From: Neobacillus fumarioli NBRC 102428
Lineage (GTDB): Bacteria > Bacillota > Bacilli > Bacillales > Cytobacillaceae
Length of the DNA: 32,846 nucleotides
Direction of reading: 5' to 3'
Assembly: GCF_001591485.1 (NCBI RefSeq)
Contig: NZ_BCUZ01000025.1
Span: forward strand, 1 to 32,846
A model generated the notes under the pieces. That model worked only from the letters and a program-made list of their open reading frames with translations. It did not search any database and was not told where the DNA came from. The translations under genes were made by a program, and so were the position numbers. Positions 1 through 10,580 of this stretch are shown here, piece after piece. Within the stretch, counting starts at the first letter, position 1. Each line of letters starts with the position of its first letter.

Positions 1-37
1 CTATTATTATTATTTACCGCTCGAAAGCGACTTTTTA

Positions 38-66
38 ATAATATCAAATTATCAAATAAAAGTCAA
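38..66 (-). promoter_or_regulatory. rRNA-operon-type promoter P2 (sigma-A)
   Basis: On the minus strand, TTGACT (66-61) and TATTAT (43-38) are separated by exactly 17 bp. The base 7 nt past the -10 is a G at 31, and the predicted RNA then forms a short CGCU-UUCG-AGCG hairpin (29-18). B. subtilis rrn promoters start with G and respond to GTP, and an rrn operon follows lysS there. I infer that this promoter drives a 16S rRNA gene just outside the left edge. Confidence 0.75.
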
Positions 67-108
67 TAACTTTTTCTATTTTATTGTTGTCTCACAACAA
101 CGAATATA

Positions 109-137
109 AATATATCACCATTAACGATTAGGCGCAA
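109..137 (-). promoter_or_regulatory. Upstream tandem promoter P1 (sigma-A)
   Basis: TTGCGC (137-132) and TATATT (114-109) lie 17 bp apart on the minus strand, about 70 bp upstream of P2. Tandem P1/P2 promoters are typical of Bacillus rRNA operons. A 7-bp inverted repeat (84-90 with 94-100, loop CTC) lies between the two promoters. The -35 is weaker than that of P2, so this is less certain. Confidence 0.5.
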
Positions 138-185
138 TAGTTTTTATATAATAAAATTAAAATAAAAATATTTAAATTATTTATC

Positions 186-215
186 CGAAAAAGAAGTGCC
201 GGAAGTTCCGGCACT
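186..215 (-). terminator. Rho-independent terminator of lysS
   Basis: A perfect 9-bp stem (195-203 with 207-215, loop AGT) begins 9 nt after the lysS stop codon. On the minus strand it is followed by a T-rich tail (194-186). It separates lysS from the rRNA-type promoters to its left. Confidence 0.9.
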
Positions 216-223
216 CTTCCATA

Positions 224-1714
<1,491 letters not shown>

Positions 1715-1830
1715 TCAACTCCAATTATCCCTTTTATGTATAATCCTTGAAATGGACGAGGACATTTTTTACATACTATATTATTTTACACAAAACGTGA
1801 TGTTCAGACATCAAAAAAGTTTTATTATAC

Positions 1831-1858
1831 AAAAAAACTGCCAGTAATCTTCTGGCAG
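1831..1858 (-). terminator. Terminator after dusB (end of folate operon)
   Basis: A 7-bp stem CTGCCAG/CTGGCAG (1838-1844 with 1852-1858) is followed on the minus strand by a run of seven T (1837-1831). It lies 54 nt past the dusB stop codon and ends the folP-dusB operon. Confidence 0.9.
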
Positions 1859-1911
1859 CTCAGGATTCATAAACATTCTTATTATAGAAAACAAGCCTGG
1901 TATTGTCAAAT

Positions 1912-2913
1912 TTAGCCTACATTTGCTTCGTTTTGTTCTCTTTGTTCTACCTCTATAACTAAATCATTTAACAAGTTTACTAATTGATCGCGTGTGTTGC
2001 ACTCATTTATAGCATTGCGGGCTTTGGCATTGCCCCGGATCCCTTTTAGATACCAGGCAGCATGCTTACGCATTTCCCGTACAGCAATATTTTCATTTTT
2101 AAGGGCGATTAGGCGGTCTAAATGGAGAATGCATACATCAATTTTCTCCCGGACAGATGGTTCACCCATCAGCTTTCCTGTTTCAAGATACTGAACTGTG
2201 CGATAAATCATCCATGGGTTGCCGAGTGCTGCTCGGCCAATCATCACGCCGTCAACGCCTGTCTCATCAAGCATTCGTTTAGCATCCTGGGGCGTTTTCA
2301 CATCGCCGTTGCCAATCACAGGAATGTTCACAGATTGTTTCACTTCCCGGATGATATCCCAGTTAGAAGTGCCTTCATACATCTGTACGCGAGTCCTGCC
2401 GTGCAGGGAAACAGCTTTGCCTCCTGCACGTTCAACAGCTTGGGCATTTTCAACTGCAAAAATATGCTCATCATCCCAGCCCATCCGCATTTTAACTGTT
2501 ACAGGTTTCTCAACAACGTCAACAACAGCCGATACCATTTCGTAAATTTTATTCGGGTCTAAAAGCCATTTGGCCCCCGCATCACACTTGGTGATTTTCG
2601 GAACCGGGCATCCCATATTAATATCGATAATATCTGCATTTGTATTTTGATCAACAAATTTTGCCGCTTCTACAAGGGTTTCTTTTTCACCGCCAAAAAT
2701 TTGCAAACTCAGTGGTTTTTCACGCTCATCAATATAGAGCATGTTCAGCGTCTTTTCATTTTTGAACAAAATTCCTTTATCACTGACCATTTCCGCACAA
2801 ACTAAGCCAGCTCCAAACTCCTTTACCGTAAGACGGAATGCCGAGTTGCACACACCAGCCATCGGTGCCAGCACAACCGGATTCTTCATCTCAATATCGC
2901 CGATTTTTAACAC
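1912..2913 (-). CDS. dusB: tRNA-dihydrouridine synthase B
   Basis: This FMN enzyme uses NADPH to reduce specific uridines in the tRNA D-loop. The 333-residue protein has the Dus TIM barrel: LAPMAGVCNSAFR near residue 15, the motif NMGCPVPK whose Cys102 is the expected catalytic acid, then HGRTR and GNGDV phosphate and flavin contacts. It matches B. subtilis YacF closely. The start is GTG at 2913, supported by AGGAGG 7 nt upstream; there is no in-frame ATG nearby with a ribosome-binding site. It is the last gene of the folP-folB-folK-yazB-dusB string, 55 nt after yazB, and is followed by a strong terminator. Confidence 0.96.
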   Translation of the reverse strand: MLKIGDIEMKNPVVLAPMAGVCNSAFRLTVKEFGAGLVCAEMVSDKGILFKNEKTLNMLYIDEREKPLSLQIFGGEKETLVEAAKFVDQNTNADIIDINMGCPVPKITKCDAGAKWLLDPNKIYEMVSAVVDVVEKPVTVKMRMGWDDEHIFAVENAQAVERAGGKAVSLHGRTRVQMYEGTSNWDIIREVKQSVNIPVIGNGDVKTPQDAKRMLDETGVDGVMIGRAALGNPWMIYRTVQYLETGKLMGEPSVREKIDVCILHLDRLIALKNENIAVREMRKHAAWYLKGIRGNAKARNAINECNTRDQLVNLLNDLVIEVEQREQNEANVG

Positions 2914-2968
2914 CCCATAACCTCCTTTTGTTAAACTAAAAATTTATATCAAAACTCACGCAGTAGCC

Positions 2969-3175
2969 TTAATCTTTTGGTTTAAGATCGTCTAAACTTA
3001 TTTTTAACGAGCGGGCTATTTGCTCAAGTAAATCCTTTGCCGGAAGGCGGTTCCCTCTTTCAATTTCTCCTAAAACGGAGACGGAAACACCTAGTTCCTT
3101 CGAAAAGCCCTCCTGTGTAAACCCTTTTAGCTTCCGATAAGCTCGAATACGTCTTCCCCATTTTTCTGCTTCCAT
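2969..3175 (-). CDS. yazB: Small XRE-family helix-turn-helix protein (YazB)
   Basis: This 68-residue protein is almost entirely one XRE/Cro-type HTH domain. The helix-turn-helix region is GFTQEGFSKELGVSVSVLGE, followed by IERGNRLP. The family binds DNA, but the target of YazB is not known to me. The gene starts at an ATG with GGAG 7 nt upstream and overlaps the end of folK by 49 nt in another frame, so it is probably translationally coupled to folK. The position between folK and dusB is the same in B. subtilis. Autoregulation of the folate operon is possible but has no support in the sequence. Confidence 0.9.
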   Translation of the reverse strand: MEAEKWGRRIRAYRKLKGFTQEGFSKELGVSVSVLGEIERGNRLPAKDLLEQIARSLKISLDDLKPKD

Positions 3176-3654
3176 ATTCGGACTCCTTCTTTATCTGGTA
3201 ATTCATTTAACAATGATGTAATAGGCTTTTCTATCCCCGGAAAATGGAAATCAGAGTTAATCTCTAAAAGAGGTATTAACACAAATGCTCTTTCCAGTAT
3301 GCGGGGATGTGGAATGATAAGGTTCTCTGTTTTAATATTTTCTTGGTTAAAACTGAGAATGTCAAGATCAATTGTCCTTGGTCCCCATCGTATATCCCTT
3401 TTTCTTCCAAGTTCAGTTTCAATCTTTAAACACCTATCAAGCAGTTGAAAGGCGTTTAAACACGTGTTAATCTCAATTACCATATTTAAAAATAAATCCT
3501 GTTCTACATAACCAACTGGTTCCGTTTCATAAATGGATGAATAATTTACCAAATGTATATCAGGATGATCTACTAATCTTTTTATCGCATTTGTTAAATT
3601 GGCATGGCGGTTTCCAATGTTAGAGCCAAGGGCAATATATGCTAAATTCACCAA
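3127..3654 (-). CDS. folK: HPPK, 6-hydroxymethyl-7,8-dihydropterin pyrophosphokinase
   Basis: It transfers pyrophosphate from ATP to 6-hydroxymethyl-dihydropterin, the step before dihydropteroate synthase in folate synthesis. The 175-residue protein shows the family opening IALGSNIGNR and the signature RWGPRTIDLDIL (residues 89-100), which carries the two Mg-binding aspartates. There is no ATG at the start. TTG at 3654 lies 9 nt after AAGGAG, and GTG is the next codon (3651); either gives the expected N-terminus. It begins 2 nt after folB stops, and its C-terminus overlaps yazB. Confidence 0.95.
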   Translation of the reverse strand: MVNLAYIALGSNIGNRHANLTNAIKRLVDHPDIHLVNYSSIYETEPVGYVEQDLFLNMVIEINTCLNAFQLLDRCLKIETELGRKRDIRWGPRTIDLDILSFNQENIKTENLIIPHPRILERAFVLIPLLEINSDFHFPGIEKPITSLLNELPDKEGVRIWKQKNGEDVFELIGS

Positions 3655-3656
3655 GT

Positions 3657-4019
3657 TTATCTACTCCTTGTTATTTCTACAGCAACGGATTTGAAATGGC
3701 CGGGAATCGGAGGATCCGGCTTGATGACTTTCACTGTGACTTCTGTTACAGATGGATAAGCTACTAATACGCCATTAGCAATTTTTTCAGCAACAGCTTC
3801 TACCAACTTGTAGGGTTTAGGTCCTTCTACGATTTCTTTGCAAATAGTGTAGAGCTCGCCATAATTTACAGAATCCTCTAAACGATCCGTTTCTCCTGCT
3901 GCTTTTAAGTTTAGGGAAGCCGTTAAATCTACCTCGAAACGCTGTCCGAGAACATTTTCTTCCGGAAAAACACCATGATAGCCATAAAATTGCATTCCCG
4001 TTACATAAATCTTATCCAT
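3657..4019 (-). CDS. folB: Dihydroneopterin aldolase
   Basis: It cleaves 7,8-dihydroneopterin to 6-hydroxymethyl-dihydropterin and glycolaldehyde. The family motifs FYGYHGVFPEE near the N-terminus and KVIKPDPPIPGHFKSVAVE at the C-terminus are present; the latter includes the conserved active-site lysine. From the ATG at 4019 (MDKIYV) the protein is 120 residues, the same as B. subtilis FolB. Another in-frame ATG at 4028 adds three residues and overlaps the folP stop as ATGA. A weak AGGA 8 nt before 4019 favours the shorter form. It sits between folP and folK. Confidence 0.95.
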   Translation of the reverse strand: MDKIYVTGMQFYGYHGVFPEENVLGQRFEVDLTASLNLKAAGETDRLEDSVNYGELYTICKEIVEGPKPYKLVEAVAEKIANGVLVAYPSVTEVTVKVIKPDPPIPGHFKSVAVEITRSR

Positions 4020-4024
4020 CGTAA

Positions 4025-4855
4025 TCATCCTTTTCCTATTAATACATCCATCATTTTTGCCATTCTGCTCATTTCCTTCACATCATGAACACGAACAATT
4101 TGACATCCCTTTTGAATTCCATAGCAAATAACTGCCCCTGTTCCTTCCATTCTCTCATCTACTGGAAGATCTAATGCTTCCCCGATCATTCTTTTACGCG
4201 AAGCAGCCAAAAGCACCGGATATCCGAGATTTACCAGCTTGTCCAAGTTTCGCATCATAAATAGATTTTCCTGATAGTCTTTAGCAAATCCAATTCCTGG
4301 ATCCAAAATGATTTGATCATCCTTAACGCCGGCCTTCTTCACAATAGAAATACTTTCATAAAGGTCATTTATGACATCTCTAATAAAGTGACGATAATTT
4401 CGATCATGCCGGTTATGCATTAAAATAATTGGAACATTCTTTTCAGCCGCAACAGCCGCCATGTTCTCATCGGCTTTAGCTCCCCAAATATCATTAATGA
4501 TCGTTGCTCCAGCCTCAATTGCCTGTCTGGCTGTTTCTGCTTTATATGTATCAATGGATATCGGTATTTTCACCTTTTTGGCCACTGCTTCAATAACTGG
4601 AAGCACTCTGTTTAGTTCCTCCTCTAAAGTAACAGGGTCATGACCAGGCCGGGTTGATTCCCCGCCGATATCGATTATATCAGCCCCATTTTCCGCCATT
4701 TCCTTTGCATGTTCAACAGCTTTTTCGACCCTGTCGAATTTGCCTCCATCTGAAAAGGAATCTGGAGTGACATTCAAAATACCCATTATCATTGTTTTTT
4801 TTCCAAATTCTAATGTATAAGGACCGCAATGAATTTGCTTATGTATAGCTTCCAT
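4025..4855 (-). CDS. folP: Dihydropteroate synthase
   Basis: It condenses p-aminobenzoate with hydroxymethyl-dihydropterin pyrophosphate and is the classical sulfonamide target (sul in B. subtilis). Both DHPS signatures are visible in the 276-residue product: GILNVTPDSFSDGGKF near residue 25 and ADIIDIGGESTRPG near residue 60. Further along are IDTYKAE and LDPGIGFAKD. The ATG has AAAGGAGGG 7 nt upstream. It is the first gene of this folate operon, since a terminator lies just upstream after cysK. In B. subtilis pabB-pabA-pabC precede it; here they are absent. A possible -10 (TATGAT, 4893-4888) lacks a clear -35. Confidence 0.96.
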   Translation of the reverse strand: MEAIHKQIHCGPYTLEFGKKTMIMGILNVTPDSFSDGGKFDRVEKAVEHAKEMAENGADIIDIGGESTRPGHDPVTLEEELNRVLPVIEAVAKKVKIPISIDTYKAETARQAIEAGATIINDIWGAKADENMAAVAAEKNVPIILMHNRHDRNYRHFIRDVINDLYESISIVKKAGVKDDQIILDPGIGFAKDYQENLFMMRNLDKLVNLGYPVLLAASRKRMIGEALDLPVDERMEGTGAVICYGIQKGCQIVRVHDVKEMSRMAKMMDVLIGKG

Positions 4856-4903
4856 ACCTTTTCCCTCCTTTACACTTCACTTCTTCTATCATACATGAAA
4901 ATG

Positions 4904-4938
4904 AAAAAAGAGGCACGGCTCTATGCCAGCACCTCTTT
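4904..4938 (-). terminator. Terminator of cysK
   Basis: The outer stem AAAGAGG/CCTCTTT (4907-4913 with 4932-4938) and an inner GGC/GCC stem are followed on the minus strand by six T (4909-4904). It starts 8 nt after the cysK stop and separates cysK from folP. Confidence 0.85.
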
Positions 4939-4945
4939 GGGGCTA

Positions 4946-5872
4946 TTACTCAGTATCGTATTGATAAAGTGGAGTACTTAAATAACGCTCTCCGTTATCT
5001 GGAATAATGGCTAATACTTTTTTGCCCTTCCCTAACTTCTTCGCAACTTCCAATGCTGCGTGAATTGCTGCACCAGATGAAATTCCACCAAGAATTCCTT
5101 CTTCTCTTGCAGCGCGGCGGGATGCAGCAAAGGCTTGTTCGGTACTTACTTGAATAACTTCATCATAAATATCAGTATTTAATGTATCAGGGACAAATCC
5201 AGCACCAAGCCCTTGAAGTTTATGCGGACCAGGTTTTCCTCCTGAAAGAACCGGGGAATCTTGCGGCTCAACCGCCACGATTTTGATATTAGGGAACTTC
5301 TCACGAAGCACGCTGCCTGCCCCGGAGATGGTCCCACCCGTCCCAATTCCTGAAACAAATGCATCTAGATGCTCTATTTGCTGGACAATTTCTTTACCTG
5401 TTGTTCTTGCATGAACTTCCGGATTTGCCGGATTTTTAAATTGCTGGGGCATAAAGTATCCCTTTTCTTCTACCAGCGCTTCGGCACGGGCAATTGCCCC
5501 CTTCATTCCCTCAGGTCCAGGAGTTAGAACAAGCTCAGCCCCGTAAGCGCGAAGCAAATTGCGTCTTTCTAAACTCATCGTCTCAGGCATAACAAACACT
5601 GCTTTATACCCCTTTGCTGCTGCAACCATGGCAAGGCCAATTCCAGTATTGCCGCTTGTCGGTTCAACAATCGTATCGCCCGGTTTAATTAAACCTTGTT
5701 CCTCAGCAGCTTCAATCATCGCTAAACCAATCCGGTCTTTCACACTGCTCCCAGGATTAAAATATTCCAGTTTCAAATAAACTTCTGCACTATTTTCATC
5801 TACTAATCTGTTTAACTTCACAATTGGTGTTTGACCGATTAATTCAGTTACTGAATTTGCAACGCGTACCAT
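4946..5872 (-). CDS. cysK: Cysteine synthase A (O-acetylserine sulfhydrylase)
   Basis: This PLP enzyme makes cysteine from O-acetylserine and sulfide. From the ATG at 5872 the protein is 308 residues. It carries LTELIGxTP-type opening residues, the PLP lysine K45 in NPGSSVKDR, the substrate loop [10 protein letters not shown] and the phosphate loop GIGTGGT. It is very close to B. subtilis CysK and of the same length. The start has GAGGT 7 nt upstream; the 24-codon in-frame extension further upstream overlaps the promoter and is not family sequence. It is a single-gene unit between the hslO and cysK terminators. B. subtilis CysK is under the repressor CymR; I did not identify a CymR site here. 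Confidence 0.97.
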   Translation of the reverse strand: MVRVANSVTELIGQTPIVKLNRLVDENSAEVYLKLEYFNPGSSVKDRIGLAMIEAAEEQGLIKPGDTIVEPTSGNTGIGLAMVAAAKGYKAVFVMPETMSLERRNLLRAYGAELVLTPGPEGMKGAIARAEALVEEKGYFMPQQFKNPANPEVHARTTGKEIVQQIEHLDAFVSGIGTGGTISGAGSVLREKFPNIKIVAVEPQDSPVLSGGKPGPHKLQGLGAGFVPDTLNTDIYDEVIQVSTEQAFAASRRAAREEGILGGISSGAAIHAALEVAKKLGKGKKVLAIIPDNGERYLSTPLYQYDTE

Positions 5873-5915
5873 TAAGCGCACCTCTATTCCGAGTATTTTT
5901 ATTGGATTTATATAG

Positions 5916-5944
5916 AATGTACCCCTTCCAACCCATTTTGTCAA
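5916..5944 (-). promoter_or_regulatory. Sigma-A promoter of cysK
   Basis: A perfect -35 TTGACA (5944-5939) and TACATT (5921-5916) are spaced 17 bp on the minus strand. The predicted RNA start is about 35 nt before the cysK ATG and just after the hslO terminator. Confidence 0.7.
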
Positions 5945-5980
5945 TTGGTTTGATTTAAAATATTCGAAAAAATGGTAAAT

Positions 5981-6034
5981 AAAATGAAAAGGGGATATCC
6001 AATAAGTCCATTCTATAGTTATTGGATACCCCTT
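5981..6034 (-). terminator. Long-stem terminator of the ftsH-distal coaX-hslO unit
   Basis: A 16-bp stem with one bulge (5989-6005 with 6019-6034) is followed on the minus strand by TTTTCATTTT. It lies about 120 nt past hslO. A second 8-bp inverted repeat without a T-run (6114-6121 with 6132-6139) sits closer to the stop codon. Confidence 0.75.
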
Positions 6035-6153
6035 GAAGAAAATCGTTTATTAAATTTCTTTTCATGAATTTGTCTTGTTTCAGACTGCCTTTATCCGTAA
6101 GAAACAACCATCTGAAAACTCATCAATGATAGAGTTTTCCACCTGAATAAACT

Positions 6154-7032
6154 TTATTTTGCCTGCTCTAACAATTCTTCCAGTTCTTCTTTTGTAAATA
6201 GATATTTTTCATTACAAAAGTGACAGTGTGCTTCGGCCTGACCATCCTCCTCAATCATATCATGAATCTCCTTAGTACCTAAACCAACAATGGCATCAGC
6301 AAAACGCTCCTTTGAACAGGTACATTGGAATTTTACCGGCATGGTCTCGATTACTTTTACATTCTCTTTGCCGAACAGTTCATCCAATATGGCCTCGGGA
6401 GTTAAACCTTTTTCGATTAATTTAGAAATGGGCGGTATGTTTTTTAAGTTCTCCTCCAATTTGGAAATAATCGTATCTTCTGTTCCGGGCATTACTTGAA
6501 TAATAAAGCCGCCTGCGGCCAGTATGCTGTCATCAGGATTCACTAAAACGCCGACTCCAACTGAGGACGGTATTTGCTCTGATGTTGCAAAATAATAAGT
6601 AAAGTCTTCCCCTAATTCGCCGGAAACAAGCGGCACCTGACCGGAAAAGAAATCACGAAGCCCAAGGTCTTTGACAACGGATAACATTCCGTCAGTACCC
6701 ACCGCGCGGCGGACATCAAGCTTACCGTGTTCGTTCGCTTCAAAATCAACCTGAGGATTAGTTACATAACCTCGGACCTCACCTTTGGCATTACAATCCA
6801 CTAATATAGGTCCAACCGGCCCCCCGCCGTCAATTTTAATTGTCAGCTTTTCATTTCCCTTTAACATAGCTCCCATCATAACCCCTGCGGTCAACGTGCG
6901 GCCAAGTGCGGCTGAAGCTGTCCGCCATGATTGATGACGCCGCTGCGCCTCACTGACAGTTTCTGTCGTTCTGGTAGCGTAGGCTCTGATATACCCGTTA
7001 TAAGCAAGCGCCTTTACAAGATAATCGTTCAT
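6154..7032 (-). CDS. hslO: Hsp33 redox-regulated chaperone
   Basis: This cytoplasmic holdase chaperone is switched on by oxidation of a zinc-bound cysteine cluster. The 292-residue protein has the four cysteines of that switch at its C-terminus: C237 and C239 (CTC) and C270 and C273 (CHFC), with the usual CxC/CxxC spacing. The N-terminal substrate-binding core includes the glycine-rich [11 protein letters not shown] segment. The ATG has GGAG 7 nt upstream. It follows coaX by 21 nt, so the two are probably co-transcribed. In B. subtilis yacD comes next; here a terminator and then cysK follow. Confidence 0.97.
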   Translation of the reverse strand: MNDYLVKALAYNGYIRAYATRTTETVSEAQRRHQSWRTASAALGRTLTAGVMMGAMLKGNEKLTIKIDGGGPVGPILVDCNAKGEVRGYVTNPQVDFEANEHGKLDVRRAVGTDGMLSVVKDLGLRDFFSGQVPLVSGELGEDFTYYFATSEQIPSSVGVGVLVNPDDSILAAGGFIIQVMPGTEDTIISKLEENLKNIPPISKLIEKGLTPEAILDELFGKENVKVIETMPVKFQCTCSKERFADAIVGLGTKEIHDMIEEDGQAEAHCHFCNEKYLFTKEELEELLEQAK

Positions 7033-7053
7033 GACTTTACTCCTTTCAAGCTG

Positions 7054-7833
7054 TTAATCCTTATGATGCCCATGGTTTCTTTTATAGATAAGCTGCAAGC
7101 CCTTTAATGTTAAAAATGGATCTACAATATCAATCATATTCGACTCCTGGGCGATTAAGTTTGCCAGTCCGCCTGTGGCAATGACAGTAGGTTTCTTCGT
7201 GCTTTGCTCCATCATCCGCTTGACAATACCTTCAACTTGTCCGACATAGCCATATACGATACCTGCCTGCATTGCAGAAACTGTGTTTTTCCCAATAATC
7301 CCCTCAGGACGGGTAATTTCAATCCGTGGCAGTTTTGCAGCTCTAGAATATAAGGCTTCTGTAGAAATTCCGATACCTGGAGCTATAGCACCACCCATAT
7401 ATTGGCGTTCCTCATTTACATAGCAATACGTAGTGGCCGTTCCGAAATCTACAATAATCAGAGGGCTCCCATATTCATGAATGGCAGCGACTGCATTCAC
7501 AATCCGGTCTGCGCCTACTTCCCGTGGATTTTCATATTTAATATTCAAACCCGTCTTGATCCCCGGACCGACAACGAGCGGTTTAACATGAAAATATTTC
7601 TGGCACATTCTTTCCAGCGCAAACATAATAGGCGGTACTACAGACGAAATAATAATGCCATCTATATCCGAGAAGGCCAGACCGGAATAATCGAACAATG
7701 TTTTTACATTCATAGCAAATTCATCTTCCGTGCGGTTCCGGCTTGTTTCAATACGCCAATGAAATTTAAGGTCATCCCCATCATAAACACCAAGAACAAT
7801 ATTGGTATTTCCTACATCAAATACGAAAATCAA
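7054..7833 (-). CDS. coaX: Type III pantothenate kinase
   Basis: It phosphorylates pantothenate, the first step of coenzyme A synthesis. It belongs to the type III (CoaX) class of the acetate/sugar kinase fold, which is feedback-resistant in other bacteria. The phosphate loop DVGNTN is at the N-terminus; [22 protein letters not shown], split here as two adjacent motifs, and DFGTATT near residue 130 are diagnostic. I chose TTG at 7833 (259 residues), because the N-terminus then aligns with B. subtilis CoaX and GTGATC just upstream fits the Shine-Dalgarno extension. An in-frame GTG at 7842 adds three residues. It is 21 nt before hslO and separated from ftsH by a terminator. Confidence 0.95.
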   Translation of the reverse strand: MIFVFDVGNTNIVLGVYDGDDLKFHWRIETSRNRTEDEFAMNVKTLFDYSGLAFSDIDGIIISSVVPPIMFALERMCQKYFHVKPLVVGPGIKTGLNIKYENPREVGADRIVNAVAAIHEYGSPLIIVDFGTATTYCYVNEERQYMGGAIAPGIGISTEALYSRAAKLPRIEITRPEGIIGKNTVSAMQAGIVYGYVGQVEGIVKRMMEQSTKKPTVIATGGLANLIAQESNMIDIVDPFLTLKGLQLIYKRNHGHHKD

Positions 7834-7902
7834 ACCGATCACTCACTTTTTATAGATTATTCATACTGCAAACATCATAACATAATCAAAAGTATACTTG
7901 GA

Positions 7903-7936
7903 AAAAAAGAGTGCTTCAATGGAAGCACTCTTTTTT
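7903..7936 (-). terminator. Symmetric terminator after ftsH
   Basis: A 15-bp perfect stem (7903-7917 with 7922-7936, loop AATG) has an A-run on one side and a T-run on the other. It could therefore stop transcription in both directions. It lies 5 nt past the ftsH stop codon. Confidence 0.92.
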
Positions 7937-7941
7937 GAAAT

Positions 7942-9897
7942 TTATTTATAATCAATATCCTCAGGAGGAGTATCCAAGAAGGATTTCTCTTCTACAATCT
8001 CTTCATCCTTCTTTTTGTTGATAGTGACTTTTACATCATCTTTTTTCAAATCCAGCTTCACTTTTTCAAGCTCGGCAGGGTCTTTCGGCAAATGTCCGTA
8101 CTCCACTAAATACCTAATCTGCTCAGCATTTAATGTTTCCACTTCTAATAGGGTCTTTGCAATCAGATCAAGTTTATCCCGGTTTTCAGTAAGAATCTTT
8201 TTACATCTTTCATAACATTCTTTAATAATACGTTGAATTTCTAAATCAATTTCATATGCAATAGCATCGGAATAATTTTGCTCATTGTGGATGTCACGTC
8301 CCAAGAAGACTTGACCGCCTTGTGCCTGACCGAACTGGAGCGGTCCAAGCTTTTCACTCATACCAAATTCCGTTACCATGCGGCGTGCGATACCTGTCGC
8401 ACGCTGGAAGTCATTGTGAGCTCCAGTGCTGACTTCCCCAAAGACAATTTCTTCAGCAACTCGGCCGCCAAGCAAACCGACAATTTTATCCAAAAGCTCC
8501 GGCTTGGTCATAAAATAACGGTCCTCTTTTGGCAGCATAACAGCATAACCGCCGGCCTGACCCCTTGGTACAATTGTAACCTTATGGACCATTTCAGCTT
8601 CATCCAGCACTAAGCCGATAACGGTATGTCCGCCTTCGTGGAAGGCAACAATTCTTCGTTCCTTTTCGGAGATGACACGGCTTTTTTTCGCTGGACCAGC
8701 AATAACCCGGTCTGTCGCTTCATCAATATCCACCATATCAATTTTCTTTTTATTTTGCCGGGCAGCTACAAGGGCTGCTTCATTTAATAAGTTCTCTAAG
8801 TCTGCCCCTGAAAATCCAGGTGTACGCATTGCAATATTTTTCAGATTGACAGATTCATCCAACGGTTTATTACGTGCATGTACTCTTAATACTGCCTCAC
8901 GGCCATTGACATCCGGACGATCAACGGTAATTTGCCTGTCAAAACGTCCTGGACGGAGCAATGCAGGATCCAAAATATCCGGACGGTTCGTTGCCGCAAT
9001 AATAATAATCCCTTCATTAGCGCCAAATCCATCCATTTCAACCAGTAATTGGTTTAATGTTTGCTCCCGCTCATCATGACCTCCGCCGAGACCGGCCCCA
9101 CGTTGACGACCAACGGCATCAATTTCATCAATAAAAATAATACAAGGAGCATTTTTCTTGGCGTTTTCAAATAAATCACGAACACGGGAGGCTCCGACCC
9201 CAACAAACATTTCAACAAAGTCAGATCCACTGATCGAGAAGAACGGCACACCTGCTTCACCGGCAACCGCACGGGCCAGTAATGTCTTACCAGTTCCAGG
9301 AGGTCCAACTAGAAGCACGCCTTTAGGGATCCGCGCTCCCAGTTCCGCAAATTTCCGCGGATCTTTTAAGAATTCGACCACTTCAACTAGCTCCGCCTTC
9401 TCTTCATCAGCTCCAGCTACATCTCTAAATCGCACCTTTTTCTTATCATCGTTATAAAGCTTTGCTTTCGATTTGCCAAAGTTCATAACCCGGCTGCCGC
9501 CGCCCTGAGCTTGATTGAGTAAGAAGAAGAATAAAATAAAGATAATCACAAATGGAATAATCGAAGTAAAGAAGGTAACCCAGCCGCTTGTCTCTTTAGC
9601 AGGCAGGACATCCACTTTTGACTTGGCCTGATCAATACGGTCAAGAATTTTTTCACTGTCCGGAATATAGGTAATAAACTTCTTACCGTTCGCTTCCATT
9701 TCACCGCGAACTTCATATACACCCCGGTCAGGTTGCATTGAAAATGATTTAATCTGGCCATTTTCTAATTGTGACACAAATTTATCATAGGTAATGTGAT
9801 CGGTCGGTTCATTACTTCCGTTAAAGAAGCTGACAACGCCAATTATGACTAAAAATATCAATACATAAAAGATGGTGTTACGGAAAATTCGATTCAT
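7942..9897 (-). CDS. ftsH: ATP-dependent zinc metalloprotease FtsH
   Basis: This membrane-anchored AAA+ protease degrades misfolded membrane proteins and regulators. In B. subtilis it is needed for sporulation, where it removes Spo0E. The 651-residue protein has two membrane helices (about 8-24 and 107-127) flanking an extracytoplasmic domain. The AAA module carries Walker A GPPGTGKT (198-205), Walker B IIFIDEID and the arginine-finger region RPGRFDR. The zinc motif HEGGH is at 420-424. The C-terminus is a charged tail. The ATG has AGGAGG 6 nt upstream. It follows hprT by 112 nt; candidate promoter hexamers in that gap are weak. Confidence 0.98.
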   Translation of the reverse strand: MNRIFRNTIFYVLIFLVIIGVVSFFNGSNEPTDHITYDKFVSQLENGQIKSFSMQPDRGVYEVRGEMEANGKKFITYIPDSEKILDRIDQAKSKVDVLPAKETSGWVTFFTSIIPFVIIFILFFFLLNQAQGGGSRVMNFGKSKAKLYNDDKKKVRFRDVAGADEEKAELVEVVEFLKDPRKFAELGARIPKGVLLVGPPGTGKTLLARAVAGEAGVPFFSISGSDFVEMFVGVGASRVRDLFENAKKNAPCIIFIDEIDAVGRQRGAGLGGGHDEREQTLNQLLVEMDGFGANEGIIIIAATNRPDILDPALLRPGRFDRQITVDRPDVNGREAVLRVHARNKPLDESVNLKNIAMRTPGFSGADLENLLNEAALVAARQNKKKIDMVDIDEATDRVIAGPAKKSRVISEKERRIVAFHEGGHTVIGLVLDEAEMVHKVTIVPRGQAGGYAVMLPKEDRYFMTKPELLDKIVGLLGGRVAEEIVFGEVSTGAHNDFQRATGIARRMVTEFGMSEKLGPLQFGQAQGGQVFLGRDIHNEQNYSDAIAYEIDLEIQRIIKECYERCKKILTENRDKLDLIAKTLLEVETLNAEQIRYLVEYGHLPKDPAELEKVKLDLKKDDVKVTINKKKDEEIVEEKSFLDTPPEDIDYK

Positions 9898-10009
9898 CTC
9901 TTACCTCCTCCCGCGGGTAAAAACTATAGTAAATGGTATCATAGAAAATCTTCCTAATTCAAGAAATTGCTCCTATAAAGGGAACAGCTCTTTAACACCC
10001 TGCCGTTAT

Positions 10010-10558
10010 TTATTGATTATTGCTGTATACTTCAGGTTTTAACACCCCAATATATGGGAGGTTTCGATATTTCTCCATATAATCAAGTCCGTAACCGACA
10101 ACAAATTCATCAGGTACAATAAATCCAACATAATCAGCTTGTATCTTGCTTTTTCTTCCTGCTGGTTTGTCGAGCAACGTGACAATTTTGACTGATTTTG
10201 CCTTACGGTAGTGAAATAAATCAACTAAATAACTAAGGGTAAGACCGCTGTCAATTATATCTTCAATAATCAACAGATCCCTTCCTTCAACAGAAGTGTC
10301 CAAATCCTTTATAATTTTAACTTCCCCCGAAGAAACCATCGCATTCCCGTAACTGGATACATCCATGAAATCCATTTCCAAATAGCAGTCCATCCGCTTT
10401 AATAAATCTGCCATAAACGGCATGGCACCTTTTAAGACACCAATGGCAAGGGGGAAGCGGTTCTTATATTCCTCTGTTAATCGAACTCCTAACTCTTTAA
10501 TTTTCTCTTGAATTTCTTCTTCCGATACTAACACTTTTTCAATATCTTGGTTTAACAT
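10010..10558 (-). CDS. hprT: Hypoxanthine-guanine phosphoribosyltransferase
   Basis: It salvages hypoxanthine and guanine with PRPP to give IMP and GMP. The 182-residue product has the type I PRTase signature [13 protein letters not shown] (residues 95-107), including the acidic pair that binds PRPP, and the flexible-loop SSYG around residue 68. The ATG is preceded by AGGGGG with an 8-nt spacer. It lies 22 nt downstream of tilS. In B. subtilis TilS and HprT form a complex that has been linked to ftsH expression, and the same gene order is kept here. Confidence 0.97.
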   Translation of the reverse strand: MLNQDIEKVLVSEEEIQEKIKELGVRLTEEYKNRFPLAIGVLKGAMPFMADLLKRMDCYLEMDFMDVSSYGNAMVSSGEVKIIKDLDTSVEGRDLLIIEDIIDSGLTLSYLVDLFHYRKAKSVKIVTLLDKPAGRKSKIQADYVGFIVPDEFVVGYGLDYMEKYRNLPYIGVLKPEVYSNNQ

Positions 10559-10580
10559 AAATTGTGCCCCCTAGAAGATG

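Noticed and set aside
1715-1830. T-box or other riboswitch before lysS
   Set aside because: The leader is too short and lacks the T-box sequence and an antiterminator fold; only a 6-bp hairpin (1798-1813) is present.
6114-6139. Hairpin after hslO as the main terminator
   Set aside because: The 8-bp stem has no T-run after it; the longer stem at 5989-6034 with a T-rich tail is a better candidate.
7402-7938. Plus-strand open frames across coaX, folP, ftsH, spoIIE and other genes
   Set aside because: They lie opposite strongly conserved genes, have no ribosome-binding sites and resemble no family; they are antisense shadows.
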